A DNA stretch of 44,212 nucleotides from an uncultured Bacteroidales bacterium (GTDB taxonomy: Bacteria; Bacteroidota; Bacteroidia; Bacteroidales; UBA4417). The DNA lies in assembly GCA_903946925.1 (NCBI GenBank), contig CAJAXK010000493.1:1-44212 (forward strand). The letters are read 5' to 3'. Every line of letters begins with the position of its first letter. Position 1 is the first letter of the stretch. Positions 25,340 through 33,598 of the stretch are shown here, piece after piece. The notes beneath the pieces were generated by a model. That model was not told the DNA's origin, did not search any database, and saw nothing but the letters and a program-made list of their open reading frames with translations. Position numbers and translations under genes: made by a program.

Positions 25340-26680
25340 ATGTTAGTAAACATTCACTCACCCTTATCTGGACAAGCAAGGTTTTTACTTATTTTAATTA
25401 CTTTTCTGGTTCCAGCTATTGTTCCGGCCCAAACACTCTCACTAAACCAATGCGTTGACACCGCACTGATTTACAACCGAAACATCAGGTTAGCCCAGCA
25501 GGATGGCTTGATTGCCAACGAAAAAAACCACGAAGCTAAAAGCACTTTGTTGCCTAAACTTACCGGGTTCGCCGACTACCGTTATTATACTGATCTGCCC
25601 TACCAGATCATGCCCCAGGAAGCTTTTGGCGGACCGGCAGGCACCTACAAGGAAATTCAGTTTGGAGTGCCACAGAACCTGAGCACCAACCTGCAACTCG
25701 CCATGCCACTCTTTAATCCCACGGCGTTGAGCGCGATTAAAAGCACCCACATCGCCAGTGAACTCTCGGAAATACAAAAACGCAAAACCGATGAGGATGT
25801 AGTGATTGAAGTTTCCAATGCTTACTACAACGCACAGGTGCTTTTGAATCAACTGGCTTTTATGGATAGCAATATCACAAATACCAACAAACTGGTGCAA
25901 ACCACAAGCTTGTTTTACCAGCAACAATTAGCCAAAGGCACTGACGTTGACCGGCTGAAATTGCAACTGGAACAGTTAACCACGCAAAGAAGCACAATTT
26001 CTTCCCAACAAAAGCAGGTGTTAAACGCGCTTAAATTCCTGATGGGAAAGCCTATTTCCGATTCCATCCAGGTTCAGATAAACGAAATATCCAAAGCTGA
26101 AACTACTTTTCAGCCTAAAACCACTACAGATATTTTATTGATTGACAAGAAGATGGAGTTGAGTCTTTCGGAGTTAAGTGGTCTTAAAAATTCCCGTTTG
26201 CCTTCACTGAACGCTTATGGAGTATATGGCACCAACGGTTTTGGCACTACCGGAACAAACAGCTTTTTCAATTTCCATCCAATAGGATACGTAGGCGCCC
26301 AGCTTTCGGTTCCTCTTTTTAATGGAATGGTTACAAAGAATAAAATTGACGGGAAAAAGATTGAAGTGAACAAAACGATCATTCAAAAGGAAATTCTAAC
26401 CGAAAAGGCCAACCTTGACCTGGTGAATGCCGAAATGCAATTAAGCATAGCAAACACAACCATTGCCACCGTGAATACACAAATAGAACTTGCTAAAAAG
26501 ATTTATGACAACACTGTATTGCAAAATCAGCAAGGAATGGCCAATATTACCGACTTGCTTCTGGCCGAAAATTCAGTGCGCGAATCCCAGCAAAATTATA
26601 TCGTGGCATTAATAAATCTCCGCAGGGCAGAGTTGGAATACAAAAGGGTGACAGGTAACCTGATTGTAAATAAGAAATAA
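25340..26680 (+). CDS. TolC-family outer-membrane efflux protein
   Basis: A 446-aa outer-membrane channel of a tripartite pump. An N-terminal signal sequence (FLLILITFLVPAIVPAQ) is followed by two OEP repeats: LNQCVDTALIYNRNIRLAQQD...TKLPKLTGFADYRY-type segment, long helices with STISSQQKQVLNALKFLMGKPI, then LPSLNAYGVYGTNGF and the final helical pair GMANITDLLLAENSVRESQQNYIVALINLRRAELEYKRVTG. The latter is diagnostic. A TetR-site-like sequence overlaps codons 2-8 (25343-25361). A 65-nt gap to the next gene is filled by heptamer repeats. Confidence 0.93.
   Translation: MLVNIHSPLSGQARFLLILITFLVPAIVPAQTLSLNQCVDTALIYNRNIRLAQQDGLIANEKNHEAKSTLLPKLTGFADYRYYTDLPYQIMPQEAFGGPAGTYKEIQFGVPQNLSTNLQLAMPLFNPTALSAIKSTHIASELSEIQKRKTDEDVVIEVSNAYYNAQVLLNQLAFMDSNITNTNKLVQTTSLFYQQQLAKGTDVDRLKLQLEQLTTQRSTISSQQKQVLNALKFLMGKPISDSIQVQINEISKAETTFQPKTTTDILLIDKKMELSLSELSGLKNSRLPSLNAYGVYGTNGFGTTGTNSFFNFHPIGYVGAQLSVPLFNGMVTKNKIDGKKIEVNKTIIQKEILTEKANLDLVNAEMQLSIANTTIATVNTQIELAKKIYDNTVLQNQQGMANITDLLLAENSVRESQQNYIVALINLRRAELEYKRVTGNLIVNKK
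25343..25361. promoter_or_regulatory. Second operator-like sequence at the tolC start
   Basis: TTAGTAAACATTCACTCAC matches the reverse complement of the promoter palindrome at 15 of 19 positions. It overlaps the first codons of tolC. It may be an auxiliary repressor site, or chance similarity. Confidence 0.35.
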
Positions 26681-26682
26681 GA

Positions 26683-26745
26683 ATTTACGAATAACGATTT
26701 ACGAATAACGATTTAAAATTCACAATCAACAACAAATCAAAGAAT
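26683..26745 (+). repeat. Heptamer array from tolC stop to adaptor start
   Basis: Period-7 sequence beginning 3 nt after the TAA of tolC: ATTTACG and AATAACG twice each, then degenerating units (ATTTAAA, ATTCACA, ATCAACA...) up to the ATG at 26746. Confidence 0.8.
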
Positions 26746-27798
26746 ATGAAAAAGATACTCTACATCATCGCTGCCGTGGCAATTATTGCCATACTAATCA
26801 TCCGCCTCAAAGGCAATAAAGAAACCACCAAAAACAGGGTTTTTCAATACGATAAAGAACAGGCAATTGGCGTGCAGACGCTTACAATAAAACCGGAGGG
26901 CACATCGAACAATACGTTTTATGCCGGTACTTTTGAACCCAATAAAGAGACCCGGCTCAGCGCTGATATACAGGGGAAAATAAATTCAATAAAGGTTGAT
27001 GCAGGAAGCATCGTTAAAGCTGGCCAGGAACTAATTCAATTAGATAATTCCTTGTTGAAGTTACAGCAGCAGACCGTCGAAATTCAGATTGAAGGATTAG
27101 AAGCCGATGTAAAGCGTTATTCCGTTCTGGCAAAGGCAGATGCTATCCAGGGAGTGCAGTTGGAAAAATCGGAGCTGGCACTGAAATCTGCCAACGTTCA
27201 AAGGGCAACTTTGCTCGAACAAATCAGCAAAACCACTATTGTTGCTCCTTTTAGCGGAATTGTAACCGCCAAACTTACCGAAGTAGGTGCTTATGCTGCA
27301 CCCGGTGTTCCCCTACTCCAGCTTACTGATATTTCGCTGCTGAAGTTCACGGCCAATGTGCCCGAAAAAGAACTTAGTCAGTTTAAAATGAACCAGTTAT
27401 ATACACTTTCAGCCGATGTGTATTCCGAAACTCCTCTCACCGGAAAAGTAACCATGACGGGAAGTAAATCCAATATGGGTAACAGTTATCCTGTACAGCT
27501 TTCGGTTAGCAATACTTCTGATCTTAAAATCAAGGCAGGGATGTTCGGGAAAGTTCAAATGAAAAGTTCCGATACTGAAAATCACATCATTATCCCTGCT
27601 TCTGCAATTGTTGGATCCAATATCCAGCCACAGGTTTACTTGGTAAAAAACGGCAAAGCAGTTCTGCAAAGCATCACCCTTGCGAACAGGATACAGAACA
27701 AAGTTATAGTGGCAGCGGGTTTGGTGGCAGGCGATATTATTGTTACCAACGGGTTTATAAATTTATTCGATGGAGCAAATGTTTCAATTACGAATTAA
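26746..27798 (+). CDS. RND efflux periplasmic adaptor (membrane-fusion protein)
   Basis: A 350-aa adaptor linking the RND pump to TolC. N-terminal membrane anchor (ILYIIAAVAIIAILIIRL). HlyD-type domains in order: beta-barrel start (NTFYAGTFEPNKETRLSADI), lipoyl half (GKINSIKVDAGSIVKAGQELIQLD), a short alpha-hairpin (KLQQQTVEIQIEGLEADVKRY), second lipoyl half (TIVAPFSGIVTAKLTEVGAY), barrel (LKFTANVPEKELSQFK) and membrane-proximal domain. The stop codon lies inside an AT-rich heptamer array, which supplies the last residues (ITN). The substrate is unknown. Confidence 0.93.
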   Translation: MKKILYIIAAVAIIAILIIRLKGNKETTKNRVFQYDKEQAIGVQTLTIKPEGTSNNTFYAGTFEPNKETRLSADIQGKINSIKVDAGSIVKAGQELIQLDNSLLKLQQQTVEIQIEGLEADVKRYSVLAKADAIQGVQLEKSELALKSANVQRATLLEQISKTTIVAPFSGIVTAKLTEVGAYAAPGVPLLQLTDISLLKFTANVPEKELSQFKMNQLYTLSADVYSETPLTGKVTMTGSKSNMGNSYPVQLSVSNTSDLKIKAGMFGKVQMKSSDTENHIIIPASAIVGSNIQPQVYLVKNGKAVLQSITLANRIQNKVIVAAGLVAGDIIVTNGFINLFDGANVSITN

Positions 27799-27814
27799 AA
27801 ATTAAAAATTACGA
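27787..27814 (+). repeat. Heptamer array over the adaptor stop codon
   Basis: Four units: ATTACGA, ATTAAAA, ATTAAAA, ATTACGA. The array contains the TAA stop (27796-27798) and ends 2 nt before the four-helix-bundle ATG. Confidence 0.85.
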
Positions 27815-27816
27815 AA

Positions 27817-28176
27817 ATGAAAACAGATAATATTGTTCAAGAAAAGTCATTTGCTTTTGCCATAAGAATTGTAAACTTCTACAAATTCCTGATAGCAGAA
27901 AAGAAAGAATATATTTTATCAAAGCAACTGTTAAGAAGCGGAACTTCTATTGGAGCGAATGTTGAGGAAGCAATTGGCGGTGTATCGGACAAAGATTTTT
28001 TGAATAAATTGGGCATTGCATACAAAGAAGCAAGAGAAAGTATCTATTGGCTCATACTTTTATATGCCACAGACTACATTACAAAAAACGAATTTGAAAG
28101 CCTGTTTAATGATGCAGAAGAAATCTGTAAAATTCGCTGTAAAATTCAAATAACTCTAAAAAACCGTAACTCGTAA
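27817..28176 (+). CDS. Four-helix-bundle protein (23S rRNA intervening-sequence type)
   Basis: A 119-aa all-helical protein: VQEKSFAFAIRIVNFYKFL, KKEYILSKQLLRSGTSIGANVEEA, DFLNKLGIAYKEARESIYWL and the final helix. The LLRSGTSIGANVEEA motif is the signature of the four-helix-bundle/S23 family (TIGR02436), originally named from intervening sequences in 23S rRNA and related to the Avd protein of diversity-generating retroelements. It interrupts an otherwise standard adaptor-pump pair and is flanked by short repeats in opposite orientation (TTACGAA before, TTCGTAA after), consistent with insertion as a cassette. Its last codons and stop lie inside the downstream array. No retroelement is seen. 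Function unknown; nucleic-acid binding is inferred. Confidence 0.9.
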   Translation: MKTDNIVQEKSFAFAIRIVNFYKFLIAEKKEYILSKQLLRSGTSIGANVEEAIGGVSDKDFLNKLGIAYKEARESIYWLILLYATDYITKNEFESLFNDAEEICKIRCKIQITLKNRNS

Positions 28177-28213
28177 TTCACAACCCGTAATTCGTAATTC
28201 GTAATTTTTAATT
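28165..28213 (+). repeat. Heptamer array over the four-helix-bundle stop codon
   Basis: Seven units: CGTAACT, CGTAATT, CACAACC, three CGTAATT, TTTAATT. The TAA stop (28174-28176) lies in the second unit. It ends 8 nt before the RND ATG. Confidence 0.9.
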
Positions 28214-28221
28214 GAAAAAGG

Positions 28222-31200
28222 ATGAACATTACTCAAATATCAATCAACCGCCCTTCGCTGATCATCGTTATTTTCAGCGTATTCGCCTTATTGGGAATAA
28301 TTGGTTTTAAAAACCTGGGGTATGAACTGTTGCCCGACTTTAACCAGCCTGTGGTTGTAATAAAAACAATGTATCCGGGGGCCGAACCCAATGAAGTGGA
28401 AACTTCTGTTTCACGAAAAATAGAGGATGCGCTTTCAAATCTCGAAGGTGTGGATTATTTGGAAACCAAATCCATGCCCAATGCTTCCATTATTATCGCC
28501 AACCTGAAATATGGAACGGATCTGAACATAGCCATGCAGGATGCCCAGCGCTATATCGACAATATCAAAAAAGACCTTCCGGCAGATATTCAAAGCCCGG
28601 TAATGAGCAAGGTTTCGCCCAACGATTTGCCAATCATTTCGATTAGCGCAACCAGTAATTTGCCGGGAACGGAATTTTATCAGAAAATGAAGGATGAAAT
28701 CCTGCCGCAAATCCAGCAATTAAAAGGGGTTGCCGAAATTACCCTGCTTGGGGGCGAAGAGCGCGAAATACAGGTGAAAGCTGATCAGGACAAGCTAAAA
28801 CTGTATAAAATTTCACTTTACCAGGTTGTGGATGCCATTAACCGTTCGGGTATTGATTTGCCTGCCGGGAAAGCGCAAACCGACAAGGAAAGTAATTCAG
28901 TAAGGCTAACTGGTAAGTTTTCGACTGTAGATGACATTATGAATGTTCAGGTAGCGATGCCTGCCCCAGGAACTCCCGTTTATGTTAAAGATGTGGCATC
29001 TGTGATTGACGGAGTGAAAGAAATAAGTTCGGTAAGCCGCTACAACGGAGTGAACGGAATAGGCCTTTTATTGAAAAAGCAAGGTGACGCCAATGCCGTG
29101 GAAGTTTCGAAATTGGTTCATGCTAAACTTACCCAGATTGAAGCTTCTAACGCCAAATCCGGGGTGAAATTTATAGTTGCCGACGATTCAACCGACATGA
29201 CCATTGCCGCTGTAAATTCAGTGGTTGACGACCTGATCCTGGCAGTAATCCTTGTTTCATTGGTTATGTTCCTGTTTTTACGAAGCTATCGTAATTCTTT
29301 GATTGTATTAATCGCAATCCCAACCTCGTTAATTACCGCCTTTGCCGTGATGTGGCTGATGGGTTTCACCTTAAACCTGATGACCTTGCTCGCTATGTCG
29401 TTAATAATCGGGATACTGGTGGATGATGCCATTGTTATCCTGGAAAATATTCAGCGGCACATTGATATGGGAAAAGATAAACGGGATGCCGCTTTGGAAG
29501 GACGTATGGAAATTGGTTTTTCGGCCATATCAATTACCCTGGTTGATGTGGTTGTGTTTCTGCCCATACTGTTTTTGCAGGTGTTTGTAGCCGATATGCT
29601 CAAACAATTCTCCATCGTAGTAATAACCGCCACGCTCACCAGCTTGTTGGTAGGTTTTACCCTGGTGCCCTGGCTGGCTTCGCGGATTGGAAAAAAGGAA
29701 GACTTACAGCCAACCAACTTCATGAACCGTTTTCTGCTTTGGTTCGAAAGGCAATTAACCTCATTTATTGATTGGTATGGCCATCAGTTGGAATGGGTAC
29801 TCAGCCACAAGCTTATCTTTTCAGGAATAGTGATTTTCCTTTTGATAATGACGGGTGCAATGCTGAAACAAGGTATTATTGGTAAGGAAATGATGTCAAC
29901 CGGCGACCAGGGAAAATTCCGTTTGAACCTCGAATATGATAAAACCACCACCGTTCAGGAAAACAATATCAGGACCCAGCAGGTTGAGAATTTTATTCTG
30001 CAGCAGCACGAAGTGTCAACACTTTTCAGCAACATTGCCGGGCCAAGCACAGGCATCGGAAGTTTGGGCGTTGGTTCTGCCAATATATCGGAGTTTACCA
30101 TTCAGTTGAAGCCGGAAAAGGAAAGGGGCATTAAAACGGAGGCGTTTATGAAATTGCTTCGCGAAGAGCTGAAAAAAGAATTTTCGGGCGTTAACTTTTC
30201 GATGGCTGTTTTGGGCTTATTGCCAAAACAAGCACCCATAAAAATAACCCTGAGCGGAAACGACCTGAATCTAATAATGAAAACAGGAAATGAATTGAAA
30301 GCAGCTATTGAAAAAATACCCGGCGCCGATAATGTTCAGTTATCGGTTGAAGAAGGAAGCCCTGAATACAAGGTGATTCCTGACAAAGATAAAATGCAGC
30401 GTTTGGGATTAACCACGGCTTATGTAGGCTTAAATCTTAGAACAGCCATAACCGGTAACGATGATGCCACCTTGACCGAAAATGGCACCGAATACCCGGT
30501 TCGTATATGGCTCGATGACTTCGACCGGAGAAACTTTGAGGATGTGCAGCACCTTTCCATAGTAAATCCAATGAACATCCCTATTGAAGTATCACAATTT
30601 GCAGAAGTAAAACAGGATAATTCACCTTCACTGCTCGAACGACTGGACCGTCAACCCTCCGTTACCATTACCTCGGAATCGTTCGGCAGGCCTTCGGGAA
30701 CTTTGGCTGACGATGCGATAAGCTTCCTGGAAACGCGCCCGTTGCCCGAAGGTGTAAAACTTACATGGGGTGCCGATATAAAAACGCAAAATGAAAGTTT
30801 CGGGGCCTTAGGCTCGGTTCTACTCATCTCATTTCTACTCATTTACCTGATTATGATTGCCCTTTACGACAGCTATATCTATCCTTTTGTAGCTTTATTT
30901 GCCATACCTATGGCTGCTATCGGCGCTTTCCTGGCTTTAAACTTATCGTTAAACGATTTAACCTTGTTTGCACAACTTGGATTGATCATGCTTATGGGTT
31001 TGGTAACAAAAAATGCCATCCTTATTGTGGATTTCACCAACCAGTTGAAAGCCCAGGGCATGTATTTTAAAAAAGCTTTACTTATTGCGGGCAAAGAACG
31101 CATGCGGCCTATTTTAATGACAACCCTGGCTATGGCCATCGGGATGTTGCCCATTGCATTGGCACAGGGAACAGCCAGCGAGTGGAAAAACGGCCTGGCA

Positions 31201-31350
31201 TGGGTTATTATCGGCGGCCTGCTTTCGTCAATGATTCTGACTGTTTATTTAGTCCCGATGATGTATTACATAGTGGATACGATAAAGGAGAAAATTGCAA
31301 ACCGCAAGGTGGGACGGAATGTAGATAAAGCGAATTTGAGTGGGGAGTAG
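28222..31350 (+). CDS. RND-family efflux permease (AcrB/HAE-1 type)
   Basis: A 1042-aa inner-membrane proton antiporter with the full 12-helix RND plan. The first helix is at ~9-30, a large periplasmic loop follows, helix 4 has IIGILVDDAIVILENIQRHID with the proton-relay Asp401/Asp402, and the second half has a matching loop and MLMGLVTKNAILIVDF with the relay Lys. The GFALVPW-like and RMRPILMTTLAMAIGMLPIALAQG motifs are family hallmarks. Substrates are probably hydrophobic or amphiphilic compounds, but metal-exporting relatives cannot be excluded; no Met-rich or acidic metal motif is visible in helix 4. The 3' end is inside a GT-rich heptamer array. Confidence 0.95.
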   Translation: MNITQISINRPSLIIVIFSVFALLGIIGFKNLGYELLPDFNQPVVVIKTMYPGAEPNEVETSVSRKIEDALSNLEGVDYLETKSMPNASIIIANLKYGTDLNIAMQDAQRYIDNIKKDLPADIQSPVMSKVSPNDLPIISISATSNLPGTEFYQKMKDEILPQIQQLKGVAEITLLGGEEREIQVKADQDKLKLYKISLYQVVDAINRSGIDLPAGKAQTDKESNSVRLTGKFSTVDDIMNVQVAMPAPGTPVYVKDVASVIDGVKEISSVSRYNGVNGIGLLLKKQGDANAVEVSKLVHAKLTQIEASNAKSGVKFIVADDSTDMTIAAVNSVVDDLILAVILVSLVMFLFLRSYRNSLIVLIAIPTSLITAFAVMWLMGFTLNLMTLLAMSLIIGILVDDAIVILENIQRHIDMGKDKRDAALEGRMEIGFSAISITLVDVVVFLPILFLQVFVADMLKQFSIVVITATLTSLLVGFTLVPWLASRIGKKEDLQPTNFMNRFLLWFERQLTSFIDWYGHQLEWVLSHKLIFSGIVIFLLIMTGAMLKQGIIGKEMMSTGDQGKFRLNLEYDKTTTVQENNIRTQQVENFILQQHEVSTLFSNIAGPSTGIGSLGVGSANISEFTIQLKPEKERGIKTEAFMKLLREELKKEFSGVNFSMAVLGLLPKQAPIKITLSGNDLNLIMKTGNELKAAIEKIPGADNVQLSVEEGSPEYKVIPDKDKMQRLGLTTAYVGLNLRTAITGNDDATLTENGTEYPVRIWLDDFDRRNFEDVQHLSIVNPMNIPIEVSQFAEVKQDNSPSLLERLDRQPSVTITSESFGRPSGTLADDAISFLETRPLPEGVKLTWGADIKTQNESFGALGSVLLISFLLIYLIMIALYDSYIYPFVALFAIPMAAIGAFLALNLSLNDLTLFAQLGLIMLMGLVTKNAILIVDFTNQLKAQGMYFKKALLIAGKERMRPILMTTLAMAIGMLPIALAQGTASEWKNGLAWVIIGGLLSSMILTVYLVPMMYYIVDTIKEKIANRKVGRNVDKANLSGE

Positions 31351-31415
31351 AATGTGGGATGTTGGATGGCGGATGTGCGATGTGGGATGGTGAATGTGGA
31401 AAGTGGGAGTAGGAT
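31339..31415 (+). repeat. Heptamer array over the RND stop codon
   Basis: About eleven 7-nt units of consensus TGTGGGA (sense GATGTGG), beginning within the last codons of the RND gene and including its TAG. Units drift: TGTTGGA, TGGCGGA, TGTGCGA, TGGTGAA. It is the same sense-strand family as the arrays ending at 3406 and 10295. Confidence 0.8.
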
Positions 31416-31505
31416 GGTAATTTTAGATGTGGAAATCAACATTTTGGTAAGTTCCCGCCTTCTGACTTCCACCCTCACAAATACAGCATTCTTAAACCAA
31501 AAATA

Positions 31506-31955
31506 ATGAAAACAGTACTCAATCTTCTTCAATTAATCTTAATCATACTGCTCCTTTCTTCCTTTCAAAATCAAAAGCAGGAAACATACAATTTAACAAT
31601 TGAGGTGAAGGAATTACACAATTCAAGCGGAACTGTGCTTTTTGTTTTGTATAACAGGGAAGATGCGTTTCCCGACGAGCATTATAAAAAGTGCCTTAAA
31701 AAAGTTACAGGGAAAATTGTGAAAGGGACTTCAACCGTAACGTTCGAGAGCCTTCCGGCTGGAAAATATGCAGTCACTATCCTTCACGATGAAAACAACG
31801 ATGGAAAAATTAAAAAGGGAATGATCCTGCCAAAAGAAGGAATCGGATTTTCCAATTACCAATCCATCGGCTTATCCAACAAGCCTTCATTTTCGAAGGC
31901 ATCATTCGATTTACAAAGCGATAAAGCGATAAAAATCAAAATCATTTATTTATAA
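31506..31955 (+). CDS. DUF2141 secreted protein
   Basis: A 149-aa protein with an N-terminal signal or anchor (VLNLLQLILIILLLSSF). The mature part matches DUF2141: LTIEVKELHNSSGTVLFVLYNREDAFP, then KYAVTILHDENNDGKIKKGMILPKEGIGFSN. The HDENNDGK segment is a candidate Ca-binding loop (DxNxDG-like). The family is secreted, of unknown role, and common in Bacteroidota. It follows the RND gene by 155 nt and precedes the phospholipase-like gene by 8 nt, so it pairs with the latter. Confidence 0.87.
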   Translation: MKTVLNLLQLILIILLLSSFQNQKQETYNLTIEVKELHNSSGTVLFVLYNREDAFPDEHYKKCLKKVTGKIVKGTSTVTFESLPAGKYAVTILHDENNDGKIKKGMILPKEGIGFSNYQSIGLSNKPSFSKASFDLQSDKAIKIKIIYL

Positions 31956-31963
31956 GTGATAAA

Positions 31964-32860
31964 ATGAAAAGGAAACCGGGTTTAATACTGTTTTTACTTA
32001 TTGCTATCTTTCGTGGTTTTGCACAGGAAGGCAAGTCGTTACATGGGATTGGCCTTACCGTAATATCGCAGGTAAACCAGGGCAGCAGCTATATCACTTT
32101 TCCTACCGATATTGGTAATATTGAGCCGCTGATGTTCGAAGCGAATTTGATTCCCAATTTTTACATTCGTAAAAGTAAGAATGCCCGTTTACTGGGTGTG
32201 CTCACGCCACAAATTATCCTGCGGATGTATGATGAAAGGTCCTATCCTGTCCGTACACCAAGTTATATGCCTCAGGTAACTGTATATTATATGCTTACAG
32301 AGTCCGGAAGTTCCCGAAATCTGAGTTTATACGGCCGCTTCGCACATCACTCCAATGGACAGGATGGCGATTTCTTCATGGATAATGGTGAAGTGAATTT
32401 ACTGACAGGTGATTTCGCTACGAATTATTTTGAAACCGGATTTATTAAAACACATTTTAACACCCGCTTCAATGCGTACCAGTTTTTCAAAACATCAATC
32501 GAAATTCACCCGATGGGCTGGGGCAGCGATGAACTCCAGGGCATTTACAGCAGGTACCGCTGGCATAACGCAGTCTCCATTTTTAAACTGCCAAACAAAG
32601 ACACCCGACATTCAAAAAATGATGCTGATATATCGTTAAAAGGCGAAGCTACATGGATGTTTGGCGATGTAAACCATTCGAACACGTTTTCGGCTGACAG
32701 ACTTAACCTGAGTCTTACCTTCTTTTACCATCCAAAGTTCCTGGAGGATATCGGGCTTTTTGTGCAGTATTATCATGGCTCCGATTATTACAATATGTAT
32801 TTCGGACATAGGCTGGATGTGCTACGGTTTGGATTGATGACAGAAAAGTTGAGGTTTTAA
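31964..32860 (+). CDS. Outer-membrane phospholipase A-like beta-barrel (PldA type)
   Basis: A 298-aa protein with a signal peptide (MKRKPGLILFLLIAIFRGFAQ). Aromatic-rich alternating strands and a C-terminal Phe indicate an outer-membrane barrel. The key motif is GRFAHHSNGQDG: His128 and Ser130 occupy the positions of the catalytic His142 and Ser144 in the HDSNG motif of Escherichia coli OMPLA. Asn154 in TNYFETGFIKT is a candidate for the catalytic Asn156, after a longer loop. The C-terminal segment LSLTFFYHP...LFVQYYHGSDYYN...RFGLM resembles the end of OMPLA. Inferred reaction: hydrolysis of phospholipids that reach the outer leaflet. The match was made by eye, not by search. Confidence 0.68.
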   Translation: MKRKPGLILFLLIAIFRGFAQEGKSLHGIGLTVISQVNQGSSYITFPTDIGNIEPLMFEANLIPNFYIRKSKNARLLGVLTPQIILRMYDERSYPVRTPSYMPQVTVYYMLTESGSSRNLSLYGRFAHHSNGQDGDFFMDNGEVNLLTGDFATNYFETGFIKTHFNTRFNAYQFFKTSIEIHPMGWGSDELQGIYSRYRWHNAVSIFKLPNKDTRHSKNDADISLKGEATWMFGDVNHSNTFSADRLNLSLTFFYHPKFLEDIGLFVQYYHGSDYYNMYFGHRLDVLRFGLMTEKLRF

Positions 32861-33567
32861 AACTCCCAATGCCGAAATTGAAAAAGGCAATAACGAGTCC
32901 GCTCCGAAAAGTCTTTTTTTGCCACAAAGGCACAAAACCTCTAAGTTTACTCACAATTGCTTGTTTTCAAGGTGTTCGTGATACCGCTTCGCTGAGTTCA
33001 CAAAATTTATAGTGCTGATTAACAACACTCTGTGTGCCTCTGTGTCCTCTGTGCTGCTTCGGAAAGCTCAGCACATCGCTCCGTGGTTTTCTTTTTTTGA
33101 GGGTTCTCGGAGCGGATTCAATATTCCTTTGGCCGACCTTGGCTTAAAGAAAAACTAAAAATATGTATCCTGAAAATTATTGTAGAATAATAAGCTGCCC
33201 ATAATAAACGCTATAGCAAAAGCGGGCATCTGTGCTCGTTGAAACATTTGAAATCTTTATATACATTTGTGCTGACAGGCTTTGTGCTGCAATTTATCCA
33301 CCTACACCAGACCTTCAACCTTTTTACCAGTGTGCAACTATCTCCCGCACCAGCCAATAAATACTTGATATAGGTTAGCCACAGCTGCATCGATGAAGGC
33401 GAAGCAGAATAATGCAACCATAAAAGCCCAGTCAATTAGCGCTTGGTTTTAGCTCAACCATTTTTTAATCCCTTGTTGTTGGCAACAACCTATATTGTTT
33501 TGTTTGCCTATTTGCTGCTATATACATTCGGCTTAACTACATGTCCTTTGCATGTAACAAAATATCG
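32861..33567. other. Gene-free gap with one dispersed element
   Basis: The 738-nt gap before the amylase start contains the 225-bp element (32895-33119), then ~450 nt with no recognisable gene. It ends in the promoter of the GH13 gene. A TTGTTG/CAACAA inverted pair is at ~33473-33488. Confidence 0.55.
32895..33119. repeat. 225-bp dispersed element, copy 1 (MITE-like)
   Basis: Terminal inverted arms GAGTCCGCTCCGA (32895-32907) and TCGGAGCGGATTC (33107-33119) match at 12 of 13 positions. The interior has TTGCCACAAAGGC near the left, a CTCTGTG-rich run and CCGTGGTTTTC near the right. Copy 2 is at 38450-38673. No coding capacity. Confidence 0.85.
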
Positions 33568-33575
33568 TAAATTTG
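33547..33575 (+). promoter_or_regulatory. Promoter of the GH13 gene
   Basis: TTTG (33547-33550) and TAAATTTG (33568-33575) with a 17-nt spacer; the ATG at 33599 follows. It lies inside a possible longer reading frame, which supports the later start. Confidence 0.6.
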
Positions 33576-33598
33576 CCTCAGTTAAACCCCGTATCAGT

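Noticed and set aside
32895-33119. 225-bp element as a riboswitch or ncRNA gene
   Set aside because: It occurs twice with fragments nearby and has terminal inverted arms, which fits a dispersed element better; no downstream gene shared by the copies.
33211-33435. 74-aa minus-strand frame in the gap before the GH13 gene
   Set aside because: No recognisable domain, start region or coding bias; treated as non-coding.
33443-33598. N-terminal extension of the GH13 gene
   Set aside because: Lies upstream of the promoter boxes at 33547-33575; the signal peptide begins at 33599.
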